Assembly: GCF_002224125.1 (NCBI RefSeq)
Contig: NZ_NCSM01000034.1
Location: forward strand, 1-5,852
DNA length: 5,852 nt
Direction: 5' to 3'
From: Streptomyces sp. NBS 14/10
GTDB taxonomy: Bacteria; Actinomycetota; Actinomycetes; Streptomycetales; Streptomycetaceae
Below, in pieces: positions 5,517 through 5,852 of this stretch. Positions within the stretch are counted from its first letter, which is position 1. Each line of letters begins with the position of its first letter. A program made the position numbers and the translations under genes. Under the pieces are notes generated by a model. It made no database searches. It was given only the letters and a program-made list of their open reading frames with translations, and had not been told where the DNA came from.

Positions 5517-5612
5517 TACCCGTCCGTATATCGGTATGGGAAAGATAAGGACGTCGGCCGTGGCTCGGGTGGCGTGGGCGGAGCCGTCAGGCGTCGTTCC
5601 GGCGGCGTGGGT

Positions 5613-5852
<240 letters not shown>

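Noticed and set aside
5562..5585. GGCTC/GAGCC pairing after the GntR stop as a terminator
   Set aside because: The stem is only 5 bp with a 14-nt loop and no U-run, which is within chance for this GC content.

Overview
The window is high-GC DNA with strong third-position G/C bias, SD sites of the GGAG/GGAGGT type, and a TetR/MFS, SSS-symporter and GntR gene set. This suggests a Streptomyces or close actinomycete chromosome. The assignment rests on composition and gene families, not on a search.

Layout from left to right: (1) the C-terminal end of a plus-strand NAD(P)-binding NmrA/SDR-like oxidoreductase enters from the left edge and stops at 274. (2) A 54-bp convergent gap (275-328) is bounded by an 8-bp inverted repeat. 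(3) A minus-strand gene encodes a fusion of a degenerate pterin-carbinolamine-dehydratase-like domain and a VOC (glyoxalase-like) domain. (4) A 10-bp-stem hairpin separates it from the upstream minus-strand MFS efflux pump of the 14-TM DHA2 type. (5) A 108-bp divergent control region is packed with repeats resembling TetR operators. (6) A plus-strand TetR repressor gene looks leaderless. (7) A strong hairpin lies between convergent genes. (8) A minus-strand pair, a small DUF3311 membrane protein followed by an MctP-like sodium:solute symporter, overlaps by 4 bp (ATGA). (9) A promoter and leader region carries 9-bp repeats. (10) The C-terminal UTRA domain of a minus-strand GntR/HutC-family regulator runs off the right edge.

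Two regulatory modules can be inferred. In the first, the TetR protein probably represses both itself and the divergent MFS pump. The PCD-VOC gene lies downstream of the pump on the same strand but behind a hairpin, so co-transcription is uncertain. In the second, the DUF3311 protein and the symporter form one translationally coupled uptake unit, likely for a monocarboxylate or similar small organic acid. The GntR regulator upstream on the same strand may control it.

I see no CRISPR array, tRNA, rRNA, insertion sequence or clearly new multi-gene defence or biosynthetic system. The most unusual points are the fusion protein with eroded PCD catalytic residues, the phased operator cluster with a leaderless repressor, the MFS motif C substitution, and the two-part SSS transporter with its repeat-bearing leader.
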